Below are positions 8,041 through 15,694 of a stretch of 64,000 nucleotides of DNA, piece by piece. Every line of letters begins with the position of its first letter. Within the stretch, counting starts at the first letter, position 1. Both the position numbers and the translations under genes were made by a program. The notes under the pieces were generated by a model. That model saw only the letters and a list, made by a program, of their open reading frames with translations. It was not told where the DNA came from and searched no databases. This stretch comes from Chryseobacterium indicum. GTDB lineage: Bacteria > Bacteroidota > Bacteroidia > Flavobacteriales > Weeksellaceae. The stretch covers positions 2,418,001 through 2,482,000 of the forward strand of contig NZ_JACSGT010000001.1 of NCBI RefSeq assembly GCF_021504595.1, given 5' to 3'.

Positions 8041-8370
8041 ATGAATACTGAAAATACCAAAGCGCAAATGCGAAAAGGAATTCTGGAATTCTGTATTTTA
8101 AGTCTCATCAATCATCGCGAAATGTACGTTTCCGACTTAATAGATGAACTGAAAAAAGGAAAACTGGATGTCGTAGAAGGAACACTCTACCCTCTTTTAA
8201 CAAGATTAAAAAACGGTGAGTTCCTTTCATACAGATGGGAAGAATCTACGGGAGGACCACCCAGAAAATATTACCAGATTACAGAAAAAGGTAAATTATT
8301 TTTAGATGAACTTCAAAATACCTGGAACGAATTAACCAATTCAGTCAACCAAATCACTCAAAAAAATTAA
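8041..8370 (+). CDS. PadR family transcriptional regulator
   Basis: 109 residues, the short PadR form. It shows the winged helix: KGILEFCILSLINHREMYVSDLIDEL, VVEGTLYPLLTRLKNGEFLSYRW, then GGPPRKYYQITEKGKLFLDEL, followed by a short C-terminal dimer helix. PadR proteins are ligand-responsive repressors. It is followed after 10 bp by the PspC-domain gene. An inverted repeat overlapping its own promoter suggests autoregulation of the pair. Confidence 0.92.
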   Translation: MNTENTKAQMRKGILEFCILSLINHREMYVSDLIDELKKGKLDVVEGTLYPLLTRLKNGEFLSYRWEESTGGPPRKYYQITEKGKLFLDELQNTWNELTNSVNQITQKN

Positions 8371-8380
8371 AAACAAAGCT

Positions 8381-10102
8381 ATGAACAAGACACTCTCAAT
8401 AGGACTCGCAGGTTTTTCTTTTACCATAGAAGAACACGCATACATAAAACTTAGCGATTACCTGAATGCTCTGAGAAGTTCTCTGGACGCTTCGGAAGCA
8501 GATGAGGTAATGCATGACATAGAAATCAGAATGGTAGAAATCTTCAAAGATTCTATGGCAAAACGTGAAGTAATTAACGACTCGGATGTAGAAAGAGTAA
8601 TTGCACAGATCGGAAGCCCTGAAAAAATCGAAGAGCAGGAAGAAGCATATTATTCTGAGAAAAATACAAAGAAAACAGGAACTTCCGGAACCGGATATTC
8701 TGATAAAAAGCAGTTGTTCCGCGATCCTGAAAGACAAAAAATTGCCGGTGTTTGCGCAGGTTTGGCACATTACGTAGGAATGGACATTACTGCGATGAGA
8801 GCGATCTGGCTTGGTGTTTTCATCCTGGGAATCTTCACGGCAGCCGTTTCTTCAACCTTGGTTTTCTTACTTTACGTTATTCTTTGGGCAGTTTTGCCAA
8901 AAGCAGAAACCGCAGCAGATTTCCTGAAAATGAAGGGAAAGCCTATGAACTTCGACAATCTTAAGAATGAGTCTAATAAATTGGTACAGTTTGCCAATGA
9001 ATCTACTCAGAGGGTCGGAGAAATCTATATCGAAAACAAACCCTACATCAATAACGCCGGAAGCGGACTTTGGAATGTACTACGATATATTTTAGGAGGT
9101 ATTTTCGGGTTTATGTCTTTGTCTTGTCTCATCGGAGTATTTGTAGTATTCGGTTTTATGGGAGCAGACAGCGATTTCCCTCCGGTAAGCCAGATGAACT
9201 TCTATTTTGATAACGATAATATGAAATACATTCTTATGGCACTGATTACTTTAGGAAGTTTATTGCCTGCGATGTTATTCGGATTATTAAGCATCAAATT
9301 AATTTCTCCTAAAACAAAACTGAGAAATACAGGCTGGGTAATCGGAGCTTTGTTCCTTGCACTGATCACTTTAGGAACTTACTTTGGATTCAGCATGGCA
9401 AAAAGAGAAATGTTCCTGAAAGGTCATAAAGAAGATACGGAAGAAATTGCGATCAATACACAGTCCGACAGTATTTATGTAGATTTCAAGCAGGTTTCTA
9501 TTCCGCAAAACTTTAAAGGATATGATGATGATCTTTATTCAGACAAAGTTTCTGTATACGAAAGAGACTGGATGCATGTGGATGTAACGAGAAAAGCAGA
9601 CATCAAAACACCTTATTTAATCATCAAGAAAGAAGCTAAAGGATACAATCTTCCGTTAAATGTAAGCGTTCCTGTAGAAGTGGTAAACAATAAAATCGTT
9701 CTTCCCAACTACATCAAATATCCTTACGAACACAGATTCAGAGATTACAGCATAGATTATGAACTGGTACTTCCTTTAAAAACCGTAGTGATCCCTGTGA
9801 AAAAAGACGGAATCAGCTTCGACGGAGATCTTAACGCAGACGGAATTAATGATGACGATCAGGAAAGAGACGAAGACGGAAAAATTAAAATCGAAAAAAA
9901 TAAAATTACCGTAAATGGTTCTACGATTGAATACAACTCTGATGATGAAGACAGCATTATCGTTAACGGAAAAAAAGTTCCGAGCAATAAGGCAGATCAG
10001 GTAATCGACTCCATGAAAAGCAGCATCAAAAAGATGAAAGGAGCCAACATCGACTTCAAAGTGGATAAAGATAAAAACGAAATTTCCATACAAACCAAAT
10101 AA
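8381..10102 (+). CDS. PspC-domain membrane protein
   Basis: 573 residues. The N-terminal ~90 residues are a helical soluble domain with EADEVMHDIEIRMVEIFKD (a permease-associated type segment). Next comes a PspC domain (about 108-172, RDPERQKIAGVCAGLAHYVGMD then a long helix), further membrane helices at about 232-258, 282-305 and 320-342, and a large extracytoplasmic C-terminal domain rich in Asp and Lys. PspC proteins sense envelope stress. Coupled to PadR, this gives a regulator plus envelope-stress module. The acidic NADGINDDDQERDEDG segment could bind calcium, which is inference. Confidence 0.85.
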   Translation: MNKTLSIGLAGFSFTIEEHAYIKLSDYLNALRSSLDASEADEVMHDIEIRMVEIFKDSMAKREVINDSDVERVIAQIGSPEKIEEQEEAYYSEKNTKKTGTSGTGYSDKKQLFRDPERQKIAGVCAGLAHYVGMDITAMRAIWLGVFILGIFTAAVSSTLVFLLYVILWAVLPKAETAADFLKMKGKPMNFDNLKNESNKLVQFANESTQRVGEIYIENKPYINNAGSGLWNVLRYILGGIFGFMSLSCLIGVFVVFGFMGADSDFPPVSQMNFYFDNDNMKYILMALITLGSLLPAMLFGLLSIKLISPKTKLRNTGWVIGALFLALITLGTYFGFSMAKREMFLKGHKEDTEEIAINTQSDSIYVDFKQVSIPQNFKGYDDDLYSDKVSVYERDWMHVDVTRKADIKTPYLIIKKEAKGYNLPLNVSVPVEVVNNKIVLPNYIKYPYEHRFRDYSIDYELVLPLKTVVIPVKKDGISFDGDLNADGINDDDQERDEDGKIKIEKNKITVNGSTIEYNSDDEDSIIVNGKKVPSNKADQVIDSMKSSIKKMKGANIDFKVDKDKNEISIQTK

Positions 10103-10200
10103 CTAAACTGCAGAGAGTGGCAGAAGGTGTGAATGAATAACACAACCGTTTGAAATTCATACTCTTCTTCTCTCACTGAAAACGAAAAAATATAAAGATT

Positions 10201-10234
10201 TTGTTCGCTGTTTCAATAAAAATCTTTACATTTG
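10201..10234 (+). promoter_or_regulatory. Promoter of a tiny peptide transcript
   Basis: TTG at 10201-10203, 23 nt, then TACATTTG at 10227-10234, a good match to the Bacteroidota sigma consensus. It drives the 20-codon frame at 10282 and no larger gene before the terminator at 10372. Confidence 0.65.
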
Positions 10235-10281
10235 TGTAGTAAAAAATTAAAACCAAAACACTCAATAAAAATTCAATAATC

Positions 10282-10344
10282 ATGGTACAACTGGCACTAG
10301 AAATTGTAATGAAAATTGTTGATTTAATCAGCAGTCTGTTTTAA
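10282..10344 (+). CDS. 20-residue amphipathic peptide (putative)
   Basis: A short frame beginning MVQLALEIV and ending DLISSLF. The polar residues Q3, E7, K11, D14 and S18 recur every three to four positions with Leu/Ile/Val/Met between them, the exact spacing of an amphipathic alpha-helix. It has its own promoter (10201-10234) and its own intrinsic terminator (10372-10404), giving a transcript of roughly 160 nt. There is no signal peptide. Possible roles are a membrane-active or type I toxin-like peptide, a phenol-soluble-modulin-like peptide, or the coding part of a small RNA. The family was not recognised. Confidence 0.5.
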   Translation: MVQLALEIVMKIVDLISSLF

Positions 10345-10371
10345 GAGCGATAATATTTCAATATATTTGTA

Positions 10372-10404
10372 AAGTATAACCACTTTGGTTATACTTTTTT
10401 GTTT
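10372..10404 (+). terminator. Intrinsic terminator after the 20-residue peptide frame
   Basis: Stem AAGTATAACC / GGTTATACTT (10372-10381 and 10387-10396), loop ACTTT, then TTTTGTTTTT. A TATATTTG box at 10362-10369 overlaps its upstream edge and might serve the next gene. Confidence 0.82.
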
Positions 10405-10418
10405 TTAATCTAAACTAT

Positions 10419-11015
10419 ATGAGAAAGCTGATCGGCAAACTGCTGCTAAAATTAATGGGCTGGAAAGTCGTTCTTCAGGGCGACGAAAACGTTCTGAACA
10501 GATGTATTCTTGTAGTCGCGCCGCACACGCACAACATGGAATATATTTTAGGAAACCTATCCTACTGGTCTCTGAAAAAACCATTAAAAATCATCATCAA
10601 AGATGCACACACCAAAGCATGGTACGGAAGCGTGGTAAAAGGTCTGGGCGGAATCGGGATCGACAGAAGCCAGAAAAATGATCTGGTGAATTTCGTAGCC
10701 AAACAGTTTGAAAAAGACGATTTCAGTCTGGTCATCACTCCCGAAGGAACAAGAAGCTGGGTTCCGAAATGGAGAAAAGGTTTTTACCACATGGCTTTAG
10801 CGGCAAAAGTTCCTATCGTTCTCGCGGCAGGAGATTTTAAAAGAAAAATTATTTATCTCGGCTATACCATTCCCTACGAAAGAATTGCATCTGCACCGTT
10901 TACCGAAATTATGCAGGAAATTCAGGATTACTACATAAAAAATGATATAGTACCTAAAATCCCGGAAAACTGGAATCCGAATATCATGGGAAATGATTCT
11001 GAGGCTAAAGGTTAG
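10419..11015 (+). CDS. PlsC-like lysophospholipid/glycerol acyltransferase
   Basis: 198 residues. It carries the PlsC signature blocks: PHTHNMEYI near 35-43 in place of the usual HX4D, GIGIDRS, and ITPEGTRSWVPKWRKGF (motif III, FPEGTR-like), then AAKVPIVLA. These enzymes move acyl chains onto glycerolipid or other lipid acceptors at the membrane. H36 and E41 occupy the catalytic dyad positions, so Glu replaces the normal Asp. The ATG at 10419 follows the terminator of the small peptide unit; a TATATTTG box lies at 10362. Confidence 0.85.
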   Translation: MRKLIGKLLLKLMGWKVVLQGDENVLNRCILVVAPHTHNMEYILGNLSYWSLKKPLKIIIKDAHTKAWYGSVVKGLGGIGIDRSQKNDLVNFVAKQFEKDDFSLVITPEGTRSWVPKWRKGFYHMALAAKVPIVLAAGDFKRKIIYLGYTIPYERIASAPFTEIMQEIQDYYIKNDIVPKIPENWNPNIMGNDSEAKG

Positions 11016-11114
11016 GAGATGAAAGCTAGATGCAGGAAGATGGAAGTTAGAAACCAGATGCTAGATGCTATCAAAATTACTCATTACCAATTACTTATTA
11101 CTCATTATTAAAAT

Positions 11115-11549
11115 ATGTATATAAAAGATAAAAGCAAGGAAGAAATATTAGAATTCATCAACAACTGGGGCGGAGAAACGTTTGCCAAAACTCTGGATAT
11201 TAAGTTCACAGATATTGATGTTGAAAATGAAACACTGACTGCAACAATGCCTGTTTCACCAAAAATTCATCAGCCATTCGGAATTATGCACGGTGGTGCA
11301 AGCTGTGTTCTGGCAGAAACTATGGGTTCCAGCCTGTCTAATATTTTTATCGACGGTTCAAAATATTTCGGAGTGGGAACCAACATTAACTCCAACCATT
11401 TAAGAAGCAAAAAAGACGGAATCGTAACAGCCGTTGCAAGATTTATCCGAAAAGGAAAAACGATGCACGTTTCGGAAATAGAGATCCGCGATGAAAAAGG
11501 TCAGCTCATCAATCATACCACGATGACGAACAATATCATCAACCGATAA
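11115..11549 (+). CDS. PaaI-type hotdog thioesterase, candidate DHNA-CoA thioesterase
   Basis: 144 residues, a PaaI-like hotdog with HQPFGIMHGGASCVLAETMGS, the usual active-site helix carrying the general-base Glu. Members hydrolyse aryl- or acyl-CoA thioesters. A role as the 1,4-dihydroxynaphthoyl-CoA thioesterase of menaquinone synthesis is suggested by the isochorismate synthase gene 2.6 kb downstream on the same strand; this is inference. A hairpin terminator follows at 11575, so the gene is now transcribed separately from that partner. Confidence 0.82.
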   Translation: MYIKDKSKEEILEFINNWGGETFAKTLDIKFTDIDVENETLTATMPVSPKIHQPFGIMHGGASCVLAETMGSSLSNIFIDGSKYFGVGTNINSNHLRSKKDGIVTAVARFIRKGKTMHVSEIEIRDEKGQLINHTTMTNNIINR

Positions 11550-11574
11550 GATTTAATTTTCACTAAAAAATATC

Positions 11575-11602
11575 AAGCTCAAAAAAATTTGAGCTTTTTT
11601 TA
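11575..11602 (+). terminator. Intrinsic terminator after the hotdog thioesterase
   Basis: Stem AAGCTCAAA / TTTGAGCTT (11575-11583 and 11588-11596), 4-nt loop, followed by a run of T. Confidence 0.85.
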
Positions 11603-11683
11603 TTTTCTTACTGCAACCTTTTATTTTTTCTGCATCTTATAAGAAAATAAAGTGGTTGTCCGAAATTCATTATGATAAAAAAC

Positions 11684-12052
11684 TTGGGTTCTTTGCTAAG
11701 TGAAGCGCCTTTGCGAGCTTAAAAACAGTTAGTATATAGAAAAATCTTTGCGATCTTTGCGTTAAAATTAAAGCATTATGATGAATTAAGGATAGGCAAT
11801 TAAAATAATAACCATGAAAACTTTAAATTTATTTTTTATTGACCCTGTTCATTTGTATAAAAATTTAACTTTATCTTGAAAAGGTCTAAATTTTATGTGA
11901 TGATCCGTAATTGGCCATAATTGAAAATCTTTGAGTTCTTTGCTGAGTGAATAGTTTATGCTGAGCTTGTCGAAGCACCTTTGCAAACTTAAAAACGGTT
12001 GGTATATAAAAGAATCTTAGCGATCCTTTGCGTAAAAATTAAGCAATTATGA
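11684..12052 (+). repeat. Two imperfect copies of a TTTGCG-rich intergenic repeat
   Basis: The 578-bp gap between the thioesterase and the sigma factor gene holds two related blocks (11684-11781 and 11931-12052). Both run through GTTCTTTGCTRAGTGAA, CACCTTTGCRARCTTAAAAAC or its variant, GGTATATARAA-like, and ATCTTTGCGATC-like segments ending near an ATTATGAT. The second copy carries an extra piece containing CTGAGCTTGTCGAAG, a word that also occurs at 32852. No open frame is conserved in either copy, so these look like non-coding dispersed repeats. Confidence 0.65.
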
Positions 12053-12127
12053 TTAATAACAGAAAATCAAAAAATTTTAATAAAACTTCCGGTAAATAAT
12101 AACTTACTATTTGTCGCGAATTAAATT

Positions 12128-13243
12128 ATGAAGGAAAACAGCAACTTCAACTGGCAAAAAATTTATCTCGATTATTCCCCGAAACTTCTGGGAATATGCC
12201 GAAGATATGTCGATGATATTTATACGGCGGAAGACATCGTGCAGGACAGTTTCATTACCGCAATCCAGAAAAACGATCAGCTGAATGATGAAAAAGCTCT
12301 GTTTGCATGGCTGAAAAAAATTGTGGTAAACAATGCACTGCAACACATCCGCAAACACAGCAAAGATACTTTTGTAACCACAGAACCTTCGGAAATCCCA
12401 GATACCTATTCAGAAATGGACCATCATTTATCAGAAGAAAAAAACGTTTTCGTTTACGACTTCACCAGTGAAGAACTACTGTCTTCCATCGACAGTCTTC
12501 CACCCCATCACAAATCTGTTTTCAATCTGTATTTTATTGAAAATCATTCTCATGCAGAAATTTCGGGTTTATTGGGAATTACCGTAAATACCTCAAAATC
12601 CCACCTTTTGAGAGCGAAAAAATCGATTCAGAATTATCTGATGAAGAATTTCGTCAATCAAAATACACCGAAGAAAAAAATCGCGCAACTGCTTGTTGTT
12701 TTCGGACTTGGCGGATTGCTTTGGGCGCAGACTTTTAAAAGTAAATTTGCTGATTTTACCATTCAGCCATCAAAAAAAATGCAGATTCCTTCAGATCTTA
12801 AAATTAATAACACTGCATTTTTATCATCCAATACGAGTCTGAAAAAGAAAACAGTTATTGGAGGAACATTTTTGGTCATCATCATTCTGTCTGTTTTTTT
12901 CTTAAATCCGAAGAATTCTTTTTTCTCAACGAATCAAAATTCAGCTTTACCAATTCTTACAGATAATAATGAAACAGTAGGTAAAAAGACAAAAAACCAC
13001 TTCGTAAATACCAATTCTGATTCAAAAGAAAAACCAGGCAATGATGCTGTAAATCAGTCAGCAACAAATATAATTGAAGAAAAAAACACTGCTAAAAGAG
13101 AAATAAGAGGAGATGAAACAGGATTGAAAAGCAGACCGGTTTTAAAAAAAACGGCTGCAAAAGACACCATTGAAGAAGCTCCGCAGAAAGTAATTGTCGT
13201 TAAAAAAATCATTAAAAGAGACACCGTATTTATTGAAAAATAA
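12128..13243 (+). CDS. ECF-type sigma factor with a C-terminal membrane-spanning extension
   Basis: 371 residues, about twice the usual ECF length. Sigma region 2 spans about 8-75 (DIYTAEDIVQDSFITAI) and region 4 about 115-170 (SLPPHHKSVFNLYFIENHSHAEISGLLGI). After this come a short hydrophobic stretch (about 186-200), a clear membrane helix (about 242-260, TFLVIIILSVFFL) and a Ser/Asn/Lys-rich tail ending in RDTVFIEK. If only the second segment spans the membrane, the tail is periplasmic. The outer-membrane protein gene 15 bp downstream has related DTVYVY motifs. The sigma would therefore be held at the membrane and perhaps controlled from the periplasm; no separate anti-sigma gene is present. 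Confidence 0.85.
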   Translation: MKENSNFNWQKIYLDYSPKLLGICRRYVDDIYTAEDIVQDSFITAIQKNDQLNDEKALFAWLKKIVVNNALQHIRKHSKDTFVTTEPSEIPDTYSEMDHHLSEEKNVFVYDFTSEELLSSIDSLPPHHKSVFNLYFIENHSHAEISGLLGITVNTSKSHLLRAKKSIQNYLMKNFVNQNTPKKKIAQLLVVFGLGGLLWAQTFKSKFADFTIQPSKKMQIPSDLKINNTAFLSSNTSLKKKTVIGGTFLVIIILSVFFLNPKNSFFSTNQNSALPILTDNNETVGKKTKNHFVNTNSDSKEKPGNDAVNQSATNIIEEKNTAKREIRGDETGLKSRPVLKKTAAKDTIEEAPQKVIVVKKIIKRDTVFIEK

Positions 13244-13258
13244 ATTGAAACGCAGAAT

Positions 13259-14152
13259 ATGTTCTTCCAAAAAATAATACTTCTTTTTCTCATCGCCTGT
13301 GTTAACTTTTCGTTTGCACAGAAAATCAGGAAAAAGAAAATAGATACGGTTTACGTCTACGAAAAAGTAGTCGTTTATGATACCGTATATCTCATGAAAC
13401 CTTTAAAATTCAGGTTGAATGATGTTGTGATGAAAACACCGACCGTTCAGGAAACTAAATTTGTTACGGATGCTTACAAACAGGAAATCGACAAACAGAG
13501 GGCATCAAGAAGAGCAAGATTGCGAAAACCGGTGACCTTTCAGTACGGAATTGAAGGCGGATTTGGCATAAAAAGTGCAAACTGGGCTTTAGAAAACAAA
13601 CCGCAGTTCGGAGAAAATATCGGAATCTGGGCTTCCAAAAGTTTCTTTGATTCTCAGTTTTTAGTATGGGTTTCTGCCAATGCGTATCACTGGAATTCAT
13701 CCTTCGATCTTGATGCCAACAAAGAAGACACCTTTCTGAACGGATATTACTTTACCGAAGATAATCAGGCACTTTTATTTCAACGATTTAATAATGAACA
13801 TTTTGAACTTTCTCTTCAGTGTAAACTGATGTATAACTGGAAAAACTTCCGTCCGTTTGCAGGAATTCTGCTAAATAATCAGACTTATAAAATGCAGTTT
13901 CTGACTCCTGAAAATGGCGCTTTAACCAAACTGGAGGATTTTAAAAGCACACAGACCAATCTCGGATTTTCTTTGGGGCTTCAGTACAGATTACTGCGAC
14001 GTTTCATCATTTCTGCGGAATATCAGCATTACAGCATCAAAAATATTTCCTTAAAAAATCCTGACTTTGATTTTGAGATTTTTAAGACTAGTAATACCTT
14101 TGCAGAAAGAAAAATCAACGTTGGAATTTCTTATATTATTTCCAGACTCTGA
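13259..14152 (+). CDS. Outer-membrane beta-barrel protein partnered with the sigma factor
   Basis: 297 residues with a signal peptide (hydrophobic core about 5-18, FAQ cleavage). The early mature part has repeated DTVYVY / YDTVYL words, then a linker, then about eight to ten amphipathic strands with alternating aromatics, ending in INVGISYIISRL, a typical barrel end. It begins 15 bp after the sigma factor stop, so the two form an operon. The DTV repeats resemble the extreme C-terminus of the sigma factor, suggesting a common origin or contact in the periplasm. Confidence 0.75.
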   Translation: MFFQKIILLFLIACVNFSFAQKIRKKKIDTVYVYEKVVVYDTVYLMKPLKFRLNDVVMKTPTVQETKFVTDAYKQEIDKQRASRRARLRKPVTFQYGIEGGFGIKSANWALENKPQFGENIGIWASKSFFDSQFLVWVSANAYHWNSSFDLDANKEDTFLNGYYFTEDNQALLFQRFNNEHFELSLQCKLMYNWKNFRPFAGILLNNQTYKMQFLTPENGALTKLEDFKSTQTNLGFSLGLQYRLLRRFIISAEYQHYSIKNISLKNPDFDFEIFKTSNTFAERKINVGISYIISRL

Positions 14153-14173
14153 TTTTCTAAAAAGCTTCAAACA

Positions 14174-15145
14174 ATGATTTATTTCAAATTTCCATTCGAC
14201 GAAAAACTGTATTCCACAGATGAAGATTCCGGCGAAAACCCTATCAGTTTTTATTCTTTTGATGGATTGGAACGATTGGATTTTGGAGGAAAAATTATTG
14301 AATTAAGCCCCGAAAATTTTAATCAGATCTTAATTTCAAGTAAGATTTTACCTGAAGACAAAAGCGGATTTGCTGCCGAAACCAAGGAAGAATATTTAGA
14401 AAATCTTGAAAAAGTAATTGAGGTTATCAAAGAACATCAGCTTCCGAAACTGGTCTATTCAAGAAGAAAAATTTTCACAGATTTTGAAGAAATTAATCTG
14501 AAAGAAAGCTTTAATCACCTCTGTCAATCCTATCCGAATGCATTCCGATATATTTTTATCGATGACGAACATTCATGGATGGGCGCTTTCTCGGAAGTTT
14601 TAGGAAAATTCAGTAAAAAAACGTACGAATTTGAAACGATGAGTCTCGCAGGAACGCTTCCCGTTTCTGAAAACTGGTCGGAAAAGGAAATTGAAGAACA
14701 AAAACCTGTAACGTCCTACATCAGAAATATTTTAAACCGGTATTCTGAAAACGTAACAGAATCTGAAACTTACGATCATATTTCAGGAAATATCAAGCAT
14801 CTACGAACGGATTTTAAAGCCCAAATTAAGCCTGAAAACTTAGATCAGATTATTCAGGAATTACACCCCACTCCTGCTGTTTGCGGAATTCCGAAAGATT
14901 TTTGTAAAGAAGAAATTCAGAAGATTGAAAAATTTCCGCGCGAACTGTACGCAGGATATATTAAAATTGAGACTGATGAAACGGTACAGTATTTTGTTAA
15001 TCTTCGCTGTTCAAAACTGTATAAAAATGCAGTTCATTTATTTGTAGGCGGCGGAATTACCGCACAAAGCAATCCCGAAAAAGAATGGACAGAAACGGAG
15101 TTGAAATCGGAAGCAGTTCTGAAAAATCTGGTAATTTTAAAATAA
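14174..15145 (+). CDS. menF: Chorismate-binding enzyme, isochorismate synthase (MenF/EntC type)
   Basis: 323 residues. It matches the chorismate-binding fold: PKLVYSRRKIF near 95, FETMSLAGTLPV, then ELHPTPAVCGIPKD, the block YAGYI and a C-terminal GGGITAQSNPEKEWTETELKS, typical of isochorismate synthases (which lack the N-terminal anthranilate synthase domain). It converts chorismate to isochorismate, the first committed step to menaquinone. menC is found at 41.2 kb. It starts 21 bp after the outer-membrane protein gene and may now be read from that operon. Confidence 0.85.
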   Translation: MIYFKFPFDEKLYSTDEDSGENPISFYSFDGLERLDFGGKIIELSPENFNQILISSKILPEDKSGFAAETKEEYLENLEKVIEVIKEHQLPKLVYSRRKIFTDFEEINLKESFNHLCQSYPNAFRYIFIDDEHSWMGAFSEVLGKFSKKTYEFETMSLAGTLPVSENWSEKEIEEQKPVTSYIRNILNRYSENVTESETYDHISGNIKHLRTDFKAQIKPENLDQIIQELHPTPAVCGIPKDFCKEEIQKIEKFPRELYAGYIKIETDETVQYFVNLRCSKLYKNAVHLFVGGGITAQSNPEKEWTETELKSEAVLKNLVILK

Positions 15146-15225
15146 TAAACTTCTTTAAATTTTATTTGACCGAAAAAGAGGCAAAAAATTCAACATTTTG
15201 TTTAAAGTAAAATGCCAGAAAACCC

Positions 15226-15396
15226 TATAGAGTTTTATCTGTGTAGAAATCATATTAGGAGGACGTTTGGCGTTCCGTAGGAACGCTATCTTTAGAAAAT
15301 GTATCGTATCATAGATATCAATCCTATGGATTGATTGATAGACTTATTCTTATTTCTACACAGATTCTGCTCCTAAAGGAGCAAAACTCTTTAGTT
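15226..15396. repeat. Composite multi-hairpin intergenic element
   Basis: A nested palindrome. Outer arms GAGTTTT/AAAACTC (15230-15236, 15383-15389) and ATCTGTGTAGAAAT / ATTTCTACACAGAT (15237-15250, 15352-15365) enclose hairpins GCGTTCC-GTA-GGAACGC (15270-15286) and TCAATCC-TAT-GGATTGA (15318-15334). A further hairpin GCTCC-TAAA-GGAGC (15369-15382) sits in the right arm. All three loops are flanked by TCC/GGA. No open frame is present. It could be a structured RNA or a small non-autonomous repeat. Confidence 0.7.
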
Positions 15397-15446
15397 TAGA
15401 TTTTTATTATTTGAGAGCTAAAATTCAACAAGAAACAGAAATAAAA

Positions 15447-15482
15447 AAAGCCTCCTTCAGACTGAAAGAGGCTTTATATAAA
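15447..15482. terminator. Bidirectional terminator between menF and the MarC operon
   Basis: Stem AAAGCCTC / GAGGCTTT (15447-15454, 15468-15475) with inner pairing TTCAG/CTGAA, A-run before and T-rich stretch after, so it can work on both strands. Confidence 0.82.
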
Positions 15483-15494
15483 ATTGTAATTCAA

Positions 15495-15689
15495 TTATTT
15501 TCTTACTCCGATCTTGCTCCATGTATTCATTACAAAAAGCAAAATAAGACCTATCGCTGCTGAAGCTATTGAGAAAACAAACTTCAGGTTATCCTCAGAC
15601 AAAATATCCGATTGCCAGTCTAAAGCATAAAGATTAATTGCGATAAACACGATGAACAGTACCAAAAATACTTTATAAAACTTCTGCAT
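15495..15689 (-). CDS. Small two-helix membrane protein
   Basis: 64 residues with two hydrophobic helices (about 6-24 and 36-55), separated by a short acidic loop containing DWQSDILSEDN. It starts 5 bp after the stop of the MarC-family gene on the same strand and ends just before the shared terminator, so it is part of that operon. Family unknown. Confidence 0.65.
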   Translation of the reverse strand: MQKFYKVFLVLFIVFIAINLYALDWQSDILSEDNLKFVFSIASAAIGLILLFVMNTWSKIGVRK

Positions 15690-15694
15690 AACTC

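Noticed and set aside
11684-12052. Possible CRISPR array from repeated blocks
   Set aside because: Only two long imperfect copies, no regular short repeat and spacer, no cas genes.
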